DNA of 64,000 nt. Origin: a virus. The DNA is taken from positions 1 to 64,000 of IMG/VR virus record IMGVR_UViG_3300013109_000495; one strand, 5' to 3'. Below, piece after piece: positions 17,420-27,542 of the stretch (within the stretch, counting starts at the first letter, position 1; each line of letters starts with the position of its first letter). The translations under genes and the position numbers were made by a program. The notes under the pieces are model-generated. The model had not been told where the DNA came from, made no database searches, and saw only the letters and a program-made list of their open reading frames with translations.

Positions 17420-20067
17420 TAATGTAATCTCCTAAATTCTACGTCTACTTTACTATAATCTACTATATAAAAACCTGTATCTGTCATTTCTTTTGCCCAT
17501 GGAACTTCTTGTGCTATTACACCTTGATACATTCCATCTAAGTGTTTATATTTAAATGAATAAATGTTGGTACCTAACTGTGACTTACCAATTAATTGTA
17601 TATCTTCTTTTAACCGTACATCACTAAAAAATTTCGTTATATGACCTATACCTGCTGATGCCCAATTTCCTACTTTAGCAAAATTAGTCGCTATCTTAGC
17701 CATAAAAGCTCCTTGTACAGGAGTTCCGGTACCATGTAACGATTTTCCTATATAACCTGATCTTCCTATTCCAAATTTTTGAGCTAACGAAGTTATTTGT
17801 GTTACTCCTGTAATATTTCCTGCCATAACATTTTTATAAACGTTTGTCACAGCACCAGCATCTTTGAAAATTGAACCAACTGATGACGCTGAAATTACTC
17901 CTGTTATTTTGTCATTAACTATATTAGTCACGTATGATGTAGCTAAAGATTTTGCATTATCTTTTACGTATTGTAGCTCGTTTATTTTGCCGTGTACTGA
18001 TTGTCCTATTGAAAACAATTGTCCAGTTTGATTAACAAATATATTATCTTTAAATAAATTTGTTGCTTTACCAGATACTGATTCAATAACTTGATTTGTT
18101 AAAGTATTTGTAAAATTATTTTTAATAGTATTTTTAGTATCACTTAATGAGAAATTTTGAATTTTATTAGATATACTTTTTGCCGTGTCCCAACGATCTC
18201 CAGTTTGACTTACAACATTAAAAGTTTTGTCATATTTTGTTCCGTAAGTTTCTAATAATTGTTTAGCTTTTTTAACACTAGTTGAATTTCCCATTTCTTT
18301 TTTTAAATATCTTTCTGCGTCTGCCTGCCATTGTCCTAATCTAATAGATTCTATACTTGAAGTTCTATTTCTTTGTTCTACAAATTCTACTGTTCCTGGT
18401 GTTGAACTTAATCTAGACCACATTTTTGTATCCATTTTGTCATCATCTATTTGAGACGGTACTACTCCTTGACTTGAAAATCCAGAAAATCTTGGCATTG
18501 GTTCATGTGTAACAAGTCTATGTACAGTAGTTTTTGTTTTTCTTGTAAAAGATTGTAAAGGTTCTAAACCTTTCTTAGACAATTCAACATCACCTTCTTC
18601 TCTTGGCAACATTCCTGTTTGTTCTTTACTCAACCAAGTTGGTCCCCAAGATGAACTTGCACCTATTGAATTAAGGTGTACTTGTGATCCTGCTAAATGA
18701 ACTGGGCCGCCTGCGCCATGTAATTGCTGATTGTCTGAATATGATAGAATTCCTGACTTACCATATGTCATAACAGGACCTTGTTGTGAAGATGTAAAAA
18801 CTCCTTTATCTCCCATATGCATCTGATAATCTGCAGATGTAATAATTTGTCCAGGAGATGCTGGAATTTTTACATCACCTTTGGCTTTATGTCCTTTTGT
18901 AACTGCAATATCGGTATCTTTATAAAGTACTTCATCCGTTCCTGTGGCCGCCATTCTAATTTCATTTCCAGCACTCATATTAATATTTGCATCACTATGT
19001 AAATTAAAATCACCTTCTGTTCTTAAATTAATTCCTCCAACACCAGAATAAACGTCAATTCTACCTTCTTTGTTCATTTCAATCCAAGCATTACCTGAAC
19101 CATTAGCAATATAAACAACACCATCGGTGTCGTGCATTAAAAGTTGATGTCCTGATGCTGTTCTTAATCTTACTAATTGATTATCTCCGGCGGCATCTCC
19201 GTCATCCATTGTAAAAACATGACCGGGATCTCTATCTGTTGGAATATATGCAGACCGACTTTCTTCAGTAACTAATATTGGTAATTTCCTACTGTCTGCT
19301 CTAATTCTACCTGGTGTGTTTATTCCAAATACTGCACTAGGAGCCTCTCTTTGTGCTGATGATGATGTTGTACCTCTAATACTATCTTGTACTAAACCTT
19401 GTTTCTTTAATAGTTCTGCACTTCTATCATTGACTGGTAATGTATAAGTGCTATAAGTTCCAATTTTTGCATTTGTATACATTACTCTATTAACTTCTCC
19501 GGCTGGTACATAATTTGTACCATAATCTTGTTTGGCTTCTTTTTTTGTTATTATATTTCGTCCTGCAGTTTTTTCTTGTACTCCTGTTTCAGGATTCAAT
19601 ATAAGACCACTCCCTGTTTCTTCTGCTCCTGATTGTTCTGATGCCGCTAAACCCGGAACTTGATGGTTTGTTTGTGGTTGTTGTACACACCCTATCCAAT
19701 ATGCATTTTCTTCTGTTTGGATTCCTTGTGCAAATATCACCATTACTGCTGTATCAATATCAGGTGGTACTGCCCACATACCATAAGAGTGAGAATTTGT
19801 TTTATAATCATATGCATTTGTTGAACTAACTGCCTGTGGACTTTTAGAACCATAAAAAGGTGAAAGATAGCTACACCACATTAACTGACTAAAAATTGGA
19901 TCGTCTGTACCAGTTCTTGCAGGAATATTCACACCTAATCTACCCATTTTTAATGGATCGTCGTTGCTTTTTACTATCCCTATATACGGTCCAGGACTTC
20001 GTTCGACATATGACTTTAAGTCAGTTTTTTGATTTATACTAGATACGTCACCTCTATGATCTGTCAT
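17419..20067 (-). CDS. 5: Baseplate hub / central spike protein gp5 with C-terminal chaperone-like domain, no lysozyme domain seen
   Basis: 882 residues. The N-terminal part (about 20-130, 'GPYIGIVKSNDDPLKMGRL' to 'PPDIDTAVMVIFAQG') is the gp5/VgrG-type OB-fold. Residues about 295-400 carry spike-like repeats (GRIDVYSGVGGINLRTEG, NINMSAGNEIRM) expected for the beta-helical needle. A long Ser/Asn-rich region follows. The last 68 residues start with SDVRLKEDI at about 815 and contain a G-V-I-A-Q-E-V segment, the pattern of the short intramolecular-chaperone (peptidase S74-like) domain found at the end of many phage fibres. I see no T4-type lysozyme domain between OB fold and needle. It lies 3 nt after the hub gene. 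Confidence 0.85.
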   Translation of the reverse strand: MTDHRGDVSSINQKTDLKSYVERSPGPYIGIVKSNDDPLKMGRLGVNIPARTGTDDPIFSQLMWCSYLSPFYGSKSPQAVSSTNAYDYKTNSHSYGMWAVPPDIDTAVMVIFAQGIQTEENAYWIGCVQQPQTNHQVPGLAASEQSGAEETGSGLILNPETGVQEKTAGRNIITKKEAKQDYGTNYVPAGEVNRVMYTNAKIGTYSTYTLPVNDRSAELLKKQGLVQDSIRGTTSSSAQREAPSAVFGINTPGRIRADSRKLPILVTEESRSAYIPTDRDPGHVFTMDDGDAAGDNQLVRLRTASGHQLLMHDTDGVVYIANGSGNAWIEMNKEGRIDVYSGVGGINLRTEGDFNLHSDANINMSAGNEIRMAATGTDEVLYKDTDIAVTKGHKAKGDVKIPASPGQIITSADYQMHMGDKGVFTSSQQGPVMTYGKSGILSYSDNQQLHGAGGPVHLAGSQVHLNSIGASSSWGPTWLSKEQTGMLPREEGDVELSKKGLEPLQSFTRKTKTTVHRLVTHEPMPRFSGFSSQGVVPSQIDDDKMDTKMWSRLSSTPGTVEFVEQRNRTSSIESIRLGQWQADAERYLKKEMGNSTSVKKAKQLLETYGTKYDKTFNVVSQTGDRWDTAKSISNKIQNFSLSDTKNTIKNNFTNTLTNQVIESVSGKATNLFKDNIFVNQTGQLFSIGQSVHGKINELQYVKDNAKSLATSYVTNIVNDKITGVISASSVGSIFKDAGAVTNVYKNVMAGNITGVTQITSLAQKFGIGRSGYIGKSLHGTGTPVQGAFMAKIATNFAKVGNWASAGIGHITKFFSDVRLKEDIQLIGKSQLGTNIYSFKYKHLDGMYQGVIAQEVPWAKEMTDTGFYIVDYSKVDVEFRRLH

Positions 20068-20070
20068 TTT

Positions 20071-22398
20071 CTATGGCACAGCGATTGCATCACTATGAAC
20101 ACCTCCTTGATTATTATCGTCTCTCTCAAGAAGAGATCCGTCTTTACCTATATCAAACTGTTTCGGAGGAGAACCAATTCCTTGTTGATTATTCAACCTT
20201 ACAAGATATAATACTTGTGTAAATTTTCCTGAATCCATTTTACTTTCTACTTTAGCAATTTGATACACTCCAGAAAACCATAAATTTGAATCTGCTGATA
20301 ATTTTCCGTCCATTGTATCAAACATAGTACCTTGCTGTTCAATTATATCAGCTGGCATTCTATAATTAAGATGTAACAATGGCATTGCATTATCTAAATT
20401 AAAACAATTTAATGTGTGATTCCATGCACCATCTGCCATCTGGCCTGGTTTTCTTGTTTCAACTGTTCCGTCAATAGTAACATACATATCTTGTGCAATA
20501 TAACTAGGATCTCCTAAAATTTCCATTTCTATTTTCATCATATCTGCATTTGGATTTATAAGATAATCAAAAAATTCAGTTACCTTTATCTTTTCTGGAT
20601 CTTCTATATCCACTTGACTTTTTGAACCTATTATTGATGGATACGATCTTAATTGTGCAATTTCTGGTTGTGGTTCTGTTCCTATAATTTTTCTAAATAT
20701 TTTCGTCCATTTTTTTATTATTTCCTGTGCTTTGTTCCCGGTGTTTCCAGCTATTACTGTATTTCTATGATAATATCCAACTTTGTAATTAAGCCGTAAA
20801 TTCATTATATCAATATTTTCTCCAGTATAGATATAATTGTATCGTTTTTTAACTTGCTTTATCCAATCAACTTTTCCTATACTCATACCTGGTACTAATA
20901 ATTTTAAAATATGAAATTTGTATGGAATAACTTTGAATATAATAATTTTAGGATACATTTTAGTTATTGGGTCTACACCTTTTCCTTTTTCCAAATCTGT
21001 ATGTACACTGGTTATTATTTTAAACCAAGGAATCATATGATTACGTTCAATTATTTCATTTAACTCTTCTTCATTCTCTTTATTCCAAGGTACATTAGAT
21101 TGAACTTCCGATTTACTCCATCTACCTCTATCATTTTCGTTTAATATCTGGGAGCCTGTTAAAAATTCTAACCAAAAATCTTTTATTAAATCTTTAAAAT
21201 AAGGAGTTGCCATCATTGCATCTTCAATAATTTTCATTATTGATGTATTAGCATTTACTGATGTTTTTGGAATTTTTCCTCCTATGCTTACCATTCTTTG
21301 GAAACCGGTTTCTTGCTTGTTACCTCGATTAACGCCTACTGGATGTGATGATTTTTTTGTAACCATTGTTGATAATGATGCCACATCTGCATCTAAAGCC
21401 AACGCGGCTAATTTTTCATCAAATACTATTTTATATTTGTCTTCATATCCTTTTGTTCTAGCTCCTTGTTTGACTTCGTCTTCCATTTGTTTTTCCATTT
21501 TTTCTGAAAACTCGTCTCCCCATTCTTTTAAAGTACCTTTTTGTAATGTAAATGATGTTCTTACAAATTGAAATCTATCCATCATGGCAAATTCTGCATG
21601 AGTTGCCGCTAATACTTGATATACTGCTCCGCCTTCGTTTACTTCAAATTCTACACGTGTAATTACTATTGGAATTTTTCTTACTAAACTATCCTCTTTA
21701 TTTTCTATTTCACCATTCTCAGTAAATCCTCTCCATTCTATCGTTAATAAAAAAGGTGCATCTTGATAATCCATATATCCACTTTCATATGCGGCCGCCC
21801 GAACTTTTTCTATAAATGTCACACTGTAAGGTTCATGCAATTCAAGATCCATTTTTGTAAAACTCATTGTATTTCTTTCTGCATTGGGAGAAACTGTAGA
21901 AGTAATGTTAACGTTCTCAAAAAATATATCATGATTTCTATACAATATAGATTGTGATCCGGCGATATCACCAAACCCTTTTTTCTCCTTTTCCATAGTA
22001 GTTGCATATATGTCAATACCTTTTTTTCCTTTTGTAGAAAACGGGTCTAATCCTGCTGTAGGATTATCTGGACCGATACCTGAACTACGTGCAATTATAT
22101 TATGCACAGGTTTAGTAAGATATTCTATTGGATTTCTTAATTCGTGTTCTGTTAATGCTGAAAGTGTAAACAAAGTACTATAACTAGCAAATTTATGTAA
22201 AGGATTTATATCATCAAAATTTGTTTTTCGATTAATATGTTTTTCTATAGTTTTTCCTTTTGATGGCGATGCTCCATTTACGTTATTTGAAAATTTATAA
22301 TTCTTCCACCATTTTCGTGCTCTATCTATTTTTTGTTTGTATGCTAATGCATTTGATTTCTTTTTAAGTATGTTATGAGCTTTTTTTTGAATAGCCAT
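20071..22398 (-). CDS. Putative baseplate hub protein (gp27-type position)
   Basis: 775 residues, located between gp53 and gp5, where T4-like marine phages keep a large hub component. The N-terminus is strongly basic (residues 1-60). A structural core follows with 'VTFIEKVRAAAYESGYMDY', then a middle helical stretch, and a later block with 'KVIPYKFHILKLLVPG' and 'YIYTGENIDIMNLRLNYKVGYYH', a pattern I associate with cyanophage hub proteins that hold the gp5 spike. Its length is about twice T4 gp27, so it may combine gp27 with another hub function. The hub assignment rests on position and weak motif similarity. The stop-to-start spacing to gp5 is 3 nt. Confidence 0.55.
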   Translation of the reverse strand: MAIQKKAHNILKKKSNALAYKQKIDRARKWWKNYKFSNNVNGASPSKGKTIEKHINRKTNFDDINPLHKFASYSTLFTLSALTEHELRNPIEYLTKPVHNIIARSSGIGPDNPTAGLDPFSTKGKKGIDIYATTMEKEKKGFGDIAGSQSILYRNHDIFFENVNITSTVSPNAERNTMSFTKMDLELHEPYSVTFIEKVRAAAYESGYMDYQDAPFLLTIEWRGFTENGEIENKEDSLVRKIPIVITRVEFEVNEGGAVYQVLAATHAEFAMMDRFQFVRTSFTLQKGTLKEWGDEFSEKMEKQMEDEVKQGARTKGYEDKYKIVFDEKLAALALDADVASLSTMVTKKSSHPVGVNRGNKQETGFQRMVSIGGKIPKTSVNANTSIMKIIEDAMMATPYFKDLIKDFWLEFLTGSQILNENDRGRWSKSEVQSNVPWNKENEEELNEIIERNHMIPWFKIITSVHTDLEKGKGVDPITKMYPKIIIFKVIPYKFHILKLLVPGMSIGKVDWIKQVKKRYNYIYTGENIDIMNLRLNYKVGYYHRNTVIAGNTGNKAQEIIKKWTKIFRKIIGTEPQPEIAQLRSYPSIIGSKSQVDIEDPEKIKVTEFFDYLINPNADMMKIEMEILGDPSYIAQDMYVTIDGTVETRKPGQMADGAWNHTLNCFNLDNAMPLLHLNYRMPADIIEQQGTMFDTMDGKLSADSNLWFSGVYQIAKVESKMDSGKFTQVLYLVRLNNQQGIGSPPKQFDIGKDGSLLERDDNNQGGVHSDAIAVP

Positions 22399-22401
22399 GT
22401 A

Positions 22402-22701
22402 TTAAACTCCTAAATCAGTTTGTACATTAGACTTTTTAGGTAACTGTATCGTAACTCCTGGCTTAAAATCATATATAGGATCTTCTATTTCATTAGGATT
22501 TCTTTGTGCAAATACCCACCATAGTCGAGGTGATCCATACAAATCAAATGCTAACAAATCTGGACGATATGCATAAGTTCTTTCTATTGTATAAGATTCA
22601 TCATCTAATTCTGCTGTTATTGGTCTTGGTACTAAAATATCAAGTGCTGTATTGCTTTGTGTTGTAGCAAAATATGGTGACGTAGATGAATATTTGGTCA
22701 T
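22402..22701 (-). CDS. 53: Baseplate wedge protein gp53
   Basis: 99 residues. The motif 'YGSPRLWWVFAQRNPNEIEDPIYDF' spans residues 55-80 in part and is diagnostic for gp53, which carries a LysM-like fold and locks neighbouring wedges together around the hub. Residue composition and length agree with marine T4-like gp53, shorter than T4 gp53 (196). Its start overlaps the stop of the upstream gp48-like gene (TAATG), and it is followed 3 nt later by the hub gene, so it belongs to the same late operon. Confidence 0.9.
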   Translation of the reverse strand: MTKYSSTSPYFATTQSNTALDILVPRPITAELDDESYTIERTYAYRPDLLAFDLYGSPRLWWVFAQRNPNEIEDPIYDFKPGVTIQLPKKSNVQTDLGV

Positions 22702-23552
22702 TAAATAAATCCTATTTGATTTTTGCCTCTCAACTTACCGGCCGCAAAATCTTTAAGTGAAAAGTTTTTAATACTTTCTCTAGAGTAAACTGGTGTTACT
22801 AATACTGAAATATTAGATATTGTTGGTGCCCACGTTTGATCTAATTTATTAGGATCAAATACTTTTTCGTCAGTATGTATATTTGTTGATTTTGAATATA
22901 GTGGACTATGTGGTTGAAATTTTTGATCTTGTTGTGTTGAAATATAATCTATACCTGATCTTAATTCAACGTTAAATGTGTTCACAATAACTGGTGTATT
23001 TTGAAACATATGATCACCATATCCATTTAAATGTAATATTGGTGGTGGATTACCTTTTAAACTTGATGTATCTTCTTTTCCAAAAAACATTTTAGTCACG
23101 GTTCTTAAAAAATTAACTACTGCTACCCAATATAAAGCATCTTGTTGATTCTGTACAGGAAACTCACCAATAATGTTCATTTGATCTACTTGTGAATTTT
23201 GGTATGCTTGAAATGGATAATTGCTATGTGTTTGTGCTAATGCGTTATAACTTGCAGTATGCTGTATCATCATTGATGGTGTAAGTGGCCAAAAAAATCC
23301 ACCTAAATCATGTAATGGTGCAAGTCGATTATTACCTAACTTTTGTTCATTGAAAAAAAAGTCTTTTAGTGGACCTGTTTGTGGTATTGTAAGACGAACT
23401 CTCCAGTCTCTTTCATCTTGTCTACCTGACCATGCGGCAGTGGCTCGTCTGATATGATCATGTCTTCCAATCCCAGAACCAAATAATCTACCTAATGTTC
23501 TATTCCAGACTGTTCCGCCTGCTTTACCCAATGCTTCTATAACTTTTGCCAT
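22701..23552 (-). CDS. 48: Baseplate tail-tube cap/initiator (gp48-like)
   Basis: 283 residues, first gene of the minus-strand baseplate operon. The segment 'MMIQHTASYNALAQTHSNYPFQAY' (about 94-117) and 'GEFPVQNQQDALYWVAVVNFLR' (about 129-150) match the tube-like fold of gp48/gp54 proteins, which sit on the hub and start tail-tube polymerisation. gp54 cannot be ruled out because the two families are related. A TATAAATA octamer lies about 50 nt upstream, and an AAGGAAA ribosome-binding site lies in the leader. Confidence 0.68.
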   Translation of the reverse strand: MAKVIEALGKAGGTVWNRTLGRLFGSGIGRHDHIRRATAAWSGRQDERDWRVRLTIPQTGPLKDFFFNEQKLGNNRLAPLHDLGGFFWPLTPSMMIQHTASYNALAQTHSNYPFQAYQNSQVDQMNIIGEFPVQNQQDALYWVAVVNFLRTVTKMFFGKEDTSSLKGNPPPILHLNGYGDHMFQNTPVIVNTFNVELRSGIDYISTQQDQKFQPHSPLYSKSTNIHTDEKVFDPNKLDQTWAPTISNISVLVTPVYSRESIKNFSLKDFAAGKLRGKNQIGFI

Positions 23553-23595
23553 TTTTCCGTTGTGTTTCCTTGTTAAATTTCGTATACTAAAACAA

Positions 23596-23603
23596 TATTT
23601 ATA
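23596..23603 (-). promoter_or_regulatory. T4-type late promoter octamer for the baseplate operon
   Basis: A perfect TATAAATA on the minus strand, 43-51 nt upstream of the gp48-like start. It would give a leader of about 38 nt that includes an AAGGAAA ribosome-binding site, so this operon head has a conventional leader, unlike several other late genes here. Confidence 0.68.
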
Positions 23604-23685
23604 GGCATCATTAAAGGCGCACTTAACTACTCATACGGCACACTTCAACAGACCTGTTTGTGGTCATCAGCAAAGATAAATTATT

Positions 23686-24666
23686 ATGAAACGAGTGAAA
23701 TATTTAAATAACCGAGATCTGTTGGCCCAAATACACGCCAGCAAAAATACATTTTGTTCTTATGTTACAGATGAGGACTCACAATACGATATAATTGTAC
23801 CTGATCTTAAAAAAATTAATTCTATCGCAATAGCAAAAGCAAGAAAAAACAAAAGTAAAAGATTAACACAAGAAGCATGGCAACAAGCTAAAGATAGCGG
23901 ACTTAAAAAAATTAAATTAAGTGACTACACTGTAAACACTCGTAAAATTGATAAAACTAGTTTAGTATTTAGAGTTATGACATTTGGTCATGTTCCTTTA
24001 GATCCTACTAGAAAGAAAAATCCTAAACAAGAATCTGATCATCATCAAAAAGTAAATTTTCCTCCGTTCCTTCATTATCGTCTTGATAATAAAGGTAAAC
24101 CAAAATGCGTAGGTAAATCACATTGGATTGGTGGATTAGAAAACGGACATTTTGATTGCAATCATGGAAAAATTACAAACAGTCTAGCAATGATGTTTAT
24201 GAAACTTTGCGAAAGATATGGTACTAGAGCAAACTGGAGAGGATATACCTACAATGATGAAATGCAATCACAAGCATTGATGCAATTATCACAAATTGGT
24301 TTACAGTTTGATGAAAGCAAATCAGAAAATCCATTTGCATATTATACAGCGGCAATTACAAATTCATTTACAAGAATATTAAACATTGAAAAGAAAAACC
24401 AAAATATACGTGACGACATTCTTGAGCAACATCATATGACGCCTTCGTCTACTCGACAAAATATTAATACATCTAATACAATGGCTTATAAAAAACATAT
24501 AACAACTGCACACGGACCGGTTAAAACTGTAAACAAAACTGGAATAATGAAATTAAACAAATTAATGCGTAAAAAAGGAGAATTAACACTTAAAGATTTT
24601 GATTCAGTAGGATACAAAAAAATAGATATGAGTAAACATAAACCACCAATAAAGAAAAAATACTAA
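23686..24666 (+). CDS. 55: Putative late-transcription sigma factor (gp55-like)
   Basis: 326 residues. Residues about 180-245 contain 'RYGTRANWRGYTYNDEM', then 'ENPFAYYTAAITNSFTRI' followed by IEKKNQ, which resembles the conserved core of marine T4-like gp55 (a region-2-like helix pair that recognises the late promoter -10 octamer). The protein is longer than T4 gp55 (185), with a basic N-terminal extension and a basic tail. It heads a plus-strand cluster with gp47 and gp46, a common position for gp55 in T4-like phages. Many TATAAATA octamers in the window make a gp55-type factor expected. The identification rests on one block of similarity, so it is moderate. Confidence 0.58.
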   Translation: MKRVKYLNNRDLLAQIHASKNTFCSYVTDEDSQYDIIVPDLKKINSIAIAKARKNKSKRLTQEAWQQAKDSGLKKIKLSDYTVNTRKIDKTSLVFRVMTFGHVPLDPTRKKNPKQESDHHQKVNFPPFLHYRLDNKGKPKCVGKSHWIGGLENGHFDCNHGKITNSLAMMFMKLCERYGTRANWRGYTYNDEMQSQALMQLSQIGLQFDESKSENPFAYYTAAITNSFTRILNIEKKNQNIRDDILEQHHMTPSSTRQNINTSNTMAYKKHITTAHGPVKTVNKTGIMKLNKLMRKKGELTLKDFDSVGYKKIDMSKHKPPIKKKY

Positions 24667-24761
24667 TGAAATTTTTTAAAAAAATAAAAGAATATCTATG
24701 TAAAATATACAATAAATGTATCGATTGGTATTATTTAAAAATTTGGAGTAAATTTAAATGA
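24666..24761 (+). CDS. Small basic peptide, coupled at both ends
   Basis: 31 codons (MKFFKKIKEYLCKIYNKC...). Its ATG overlaps the stop of the gp55-like gene (TAATG), and its TGA overlaps the gp47 ATG (ATGA), so it exactly fills the gap. The peptide is rich in Lys, Ile, Tyr and Trp with two Cys. No function is recognised. Its reading frame may mainly serve to carry ribosomes into gp47, whose GGAG ribosome-binding site lies inside it. Confidence 0.5.
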   Translation: MKFFKKIKEYLCKIYNKCIDWYYLKIWSKFK

Positions 24762-25780
24762 CATTTTTTAATAAGGTGGCTTGTTTTACAGATATACACT
24801 TTGGATTAAAAGGTAATTCACGTGTACACAATGATGATTGTGAAGCATTTATTTATTGGTTTATTCAACAAGCTAAAGCACACAATTGTGAAACGTGTAT
24901 ATTTCTAGGTGACTGGCATCATCATAGATCTGCAACTAACGTTTCAACAATGAATTATACAGTATCTAATGTTGAACGATTAGCAAAAGCATTTAAAAAC
25001 TTTTATTTTATAAATGGTAATCATGATTTATTTTATAGAGATAAAAGAGAAATTAATTCAGTAGAATATATTAGAAATATTCCTAATGTCCATATAGTAA
25101 ACGAATGGATTGTAAAAGAAGATATTGCAATTATTCCATGGATAGTACAAGACGAATGGAAAAAAATTCAAACAATGCAAAAAAAATATATATTTGGACA
25201 CTTTGAACTTCCATATTTTAAAATGAACGCAATGGTAGATATGCCCGACATTGGCACAATTAAAACCGAACACTTTGCTAATTGTGAAAAAGTATTTTCA
25301 GGACACTTCCATAAAAGACAGTACAACAAAAATGTAACTTACATTGGTAATACGTTTCCACACAATTACGCAGATGCTTGGGATGATGAACGTGGTATGA
25401 TGATACTAGAATGGGGTGGAGAACCAAAATATATTAATTGGCCAGATATGCCAAGATATAGAACAATTAAAATATCTGAACTCCTTGCTGATCCTGACAC
25501 TGTATTAAAACCAAAAATGTATGTAAGAGTTACATTAGATATTAAAATATCTTACGAAGAAGCAAACTTTATACGAGAAACGTTTATAGACAAGTATGAA
25601 TTAAGAGAATTACAATTAATACCAGAACAAATCGACAGGGCACAACAACCTTTGGTACAAGTACAAAAATTTGATTCAGTTGATCAAATTGTGTTAAAAC
25701 AATTAGAAGGTGTTGATTCCGAAACATATGACAAATCAATTTTAATGGCAATTTATAATAATTTAGATGTTAATAATTAA
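24758..25780 (+). CDS. 47: Recombination endonuclease subunit gp47 (Mre11/SbcD-like)
   Basis: 340 residues with the metallophosphoesterase motif series: D12-x-H14 (TDIHFG), GDWHHH at about 51-56, GNHD at 87-90, and a late GHFHKR. These residues bind two metal ions in Mre11-type nucleases. gp47 works with gp46 as the phage counterpart of SbcCD/Rad50-Mre11, resecting DNA ends for recombination-dependent replication and degrading host DNA. The gene overlaps gp46 by 14 nt and follows a coupled 31-residue peptide. A GGAG site about 12 nt upstream supports the start. Confidence 0.93.
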   Translation: MTFFNKVACFTDIHFGLKGNSRVHNDDCEAFIYWFIQQAKAHNCETCIFLGDWHHHRSATNVSTMNYTVSNVERLAKAFKNFYFINGNHDLFYRDKREINSVEYIRNIPNVHIVNEWIVKEDIAIIPWIVQDEWKKIQTMQKKYIFGHFELPYFKMNAMVDMPDIGTIKTEHFANCEKVFSGHFHKRQYNKNVTYIGNTFPHNYADAWDDERGMMILEWGGEPKYINWPDMPRYRTIKISELLADPDTVLKPKMYVRVTLDIKISYEEANFIRETFIDKYELRELQLIPEQIDRAQQPLVQVQKFDSVDQIVLKQLEGVDSETYDKSILMAIYNNLDVNN

Positions 25781-27542
25781 AGATCTTACAGTAAAAAATT
25801 TCATGAGCGTGGGTAATGCTATCCAGGCAATAAAATTTGATAACAAACACTTGATTCTAGTACTTGGTGAAAACATGGATTTGGGTGGCGACGATGCTGG
25901 TGCAAGAAACGGTACTGGTAAAACTACAATTATTAATGCATTATCTTATGTATTTTTTGGTGAAGCACTAACTCATATTAAAAGAGACAATCTTGTTAAT
26001 AAAACCAATAACAAAGATATGATGGTTTCTATAAACTTTGTAAAAAATAATGTAACCTATACAATTGAACGTGGACGAAAACCTCAAATATTAAAATTTT
26101 ATGCAAATAATATTGAACAAAATGTAGATTCAAACGAGGCACAAGGAGAAAATAAAGAAACACAAAAAGAAATAAACAGATTACTTGGTATGACTCATGC
26201 TATGTTTAAAAACATAATTGCGTTAAACACATATACACAACCATTTCTTGCAACTAAACAAGCAGAACAAAGAGAAATTATTGAACAATTGCTTGGTATA
26301 ACTTTATTAAGTCAAAAAGCTGACTTACTTAAAGAACAACAAAAAGCAACTAAAACAGAATTATCCGAAGAAAAAATTAAAATTGATTCGCAAATTGCAT
26401 CTAATGAAAAAATACAAGAATCAATTGAATCATTAAAAATAAGAAGTAATGCTTGGCAAACACAAAAAGAGGAAGATAAAACAGGTTTTTCAAAAGCAAT
26501 TGCAGAACTTGAAAAAGTTGATATTAATAAAGAACTAAATGCACACAAAAAACTTGCAAAACATACTGATGATGTAAAAACACTAAGAAGTTTGGAAAAA
26601 GAAAAAGCATATCATGAAGATTCTTTAACTAAAGCACAAACACAAGTTGAAAAAACTGAAAAGGACATTGAATTTGCCAACGATGCTAAATGTCCAACGT
26701 GTGGACAAGATCTACGTGATGACAAACACAAACATTTAGTAAATGAACTAAATTCTACACTAACTGAATCAAAACAATATGCGGAAAAACTAAAAAGTGA
26801 TCTTGTAAATGTGCAACAAAATGTTACTGCAATAGGAGATCTTGGTATTATACCTGACACATATTACGACACCATTGATGAAGCATATAATCATAAAAGT
26901 TCTTTATCAGATTTAAAAAGACAACTAAAACAAACAGAAACTAAACACGATCCTTACGAAGAACAAATTATTGAATTAAACAAAAGTGCTATTCAGAAAA
27001 TTAGTTATGTAAAAGTAAACGAAATGGAAGACTTATATAAACACCAAGACTTTTTATATAAATTGTTAACTGCAAAAGATTCGTTTATAAGAACAAGAAT
27101 TATTGAACAAAACTTAACTTATTTGAACCAACGATTAGCATATTATTTAGGACAGGTAAGATTACCACATACAGTTACTTTCCAAAGTGACTTAACTGTA
27201 CAAATAGAAGAATTAGGTAGAGAATTAGACTTTGACAATTTAAGTAGAGGCGAAAGAAACAGATTAATATTAAGTTTAAGTTGGGCATTTAGAGATGTTT
27301 GGGAAAGCCTTTATCAACAGATCAACTTATTGTTTATTGACGAACTTGTAGACGCCGGTATGGATATATCTGGTGTTGAATCAGCCATGGCAGTATTAAA
27401 AGACATGAGCAGAACACAACAAAAGAATATTTTCTTAATATCTCATAAAGATGAACTGATTTCTAGGGTAGATTCAGTACTAAAAGTGGTAAAAGAAAAT
27501 GGTTTTACCAGTTATGCTAATGATGTTGAAATAATTGTTTAG
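25767..27542 (+). CDS. 46: Recombination endonuclease subunit gp46 (Rad50/SbcC-like ATPase)
   Basis: 591 residues. Walker A is GARNGTGKTT at about 45-54. The central region is a long coiled coil, broken by a zinc-hook CPTC at about 308-314. Near the C-terminus are the ABC signature NLSRGERNR (about 490) and Walker B LLFIDELVD (about 521). This is the full Rad50-type domain order and the usual gp46 length. It forms a complex with gp47, which ends inside its first codons. No start other than the overlapping ATG fits better. Confidence 0.94.
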   Translation: MLIIKDLTVKNFMSVGNAIQAIKFDNKHLILVLGENMDLGGDDAGARNGTGKTTIINALSYVFFGEALTHIKRDNLVNKTNNKDMMVSINFVKNNVTYTIERGRKPQILKFYANNIEQNVDSNEAQGENKETQKEINRLLGMTHAMFKNIIALNTYTQPFLATKQAEQREIIEQLLGITLLSQKADLLKEQQKATKTELSEEKIKIDSQIASNEKIQESIESLKIRSNAWQTQKEEDKTGFSKAIAELEKVDINKELNAHKKLAKHTDDVKTLRSLEKEKAYHEDSLTKAQTQVEKTEKDIEFANDAKCPTCGQDLRDDKHKHLVNELNSTLTESKQYAEKLKSDLVNVQQNVTAIGDLGIIPDTYYDTIDEAYNHKSSLSDLKRQLKQTETKHDPYEEQIIELNKSAIQKISYVKVNEMEDLYKHQDFLYKLLTAKDSFIRTRIIEQNLTYLNQRLAYYLGQVRLPHTVTFQSDLTVQIEELGRELDFDNLSRGERNRLILSLSWAFRDVWESLYQQINLLFIDELVDAGMDISGVESAMAVLKDMSRTQQKNIFLISHKDELISRVDSVLKVVKENGFTSYANDVEIIV

